Source of the DNA: an uncultured Faecalibacterium sp.
Lineage (GTDB): Bacteria > Bacillota > Clostridia > Oscillospirales > Ruminococcaceae
Reading direction: 5' to 3'
Assembly (NCBI GenBank): GCA_900772565.1
Contig: CAAHET010000020.1
Span: 1-14,285, forward strand
DNA: 14,285 nt
Below, in pieces: positions 14,214 through 14,285 of this stretch. A model generated the notes under the pieces. It saw only the letters and a list, made by a program, of their open reading frames with translations. It had not been told where the DNA came from and searched no databases. Numbering within the stretch: position 1 is the stretch's first letter; each line of letters begins with the position of its first letter. The translations under genes were made by a program, and so were the position numbers.

Positions 14214-14285
<72 letters not shown>

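Overview
The window looks like chromosome of a GC-rich Gram-positive gut anaerobe of the Oscillospiraceae/Ruminococcaceae type. Faecalibacterium is my best guess, from codon use, strong AGGAGG ribosome sites and protein flavour; no rRNA or other marker gene is present to prove it. It has three parts.

(1) Positions 1-3693, minus strand: an mglBAC sugar ABC-transport operon, with a galactose/glucose-type binding lipoprotein (mglB), a double-ATPase protein (mglA) and a permease (mglC, cut by the window start). A good sigma-70-type promoter lies upstream of mglB, and a strong hairpin sits between mglB and mglA. Positions 3694-4429 hold no convincing gene. They contain the mgl promoter, an AT-rich stretch, and a GC-rich stretch with inverted repeats and a candidate promoter for the next block.

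(2) Positions 4430-14024, plus strand: nine tightly packed genes forming the packaging and virion part of a short-tailed (podovirus-like) phage. In order they are a small helical protein in the small-terminase position, large terminase, portal, a protease-scaffold fusion, an N4-gp56-type major capsid protein, a 70-residue head-associated protein, an internal terminator, a putative head-tail adaptor, a large tail-hub/nozzle-like protein, a 61-residue protein, and a Gln/Ala/Tyr-rich protein with one hydrophobic segment (probable ejection protein). No integrase, repressor, replication, lysis, sheath or tape-measure gene is visible. The block may be a prophage remnant, a domesticated GTA-like cassette or a satellite-like element.

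(3) Positions 14032-14285: two strong hairpin terminators, then tRNA-His(GTG) and tRNA-Arg(TCT) on the minus strand. The last is missing about two bases at the window edge.

The most interesting signal is the gene at 7970-8896. Its first ~110 residues are a Prp cysteine protease, the enzyme family that trims the N-terminus of ribosomal protein L27 in Firmicutes. It is fused in frame to a phage scaffold. A Prp-type cleavage motif (DLQLFA/E) lies exactly at the junction, and a second (NIQLFA/D) lies at the N-terminus of the adjacent major capsid protein. This suggests a self-contained capsid-maturation system in which the phage carries its own L27-type protease, which frees itself from the scaffold and trims the capsid protein.
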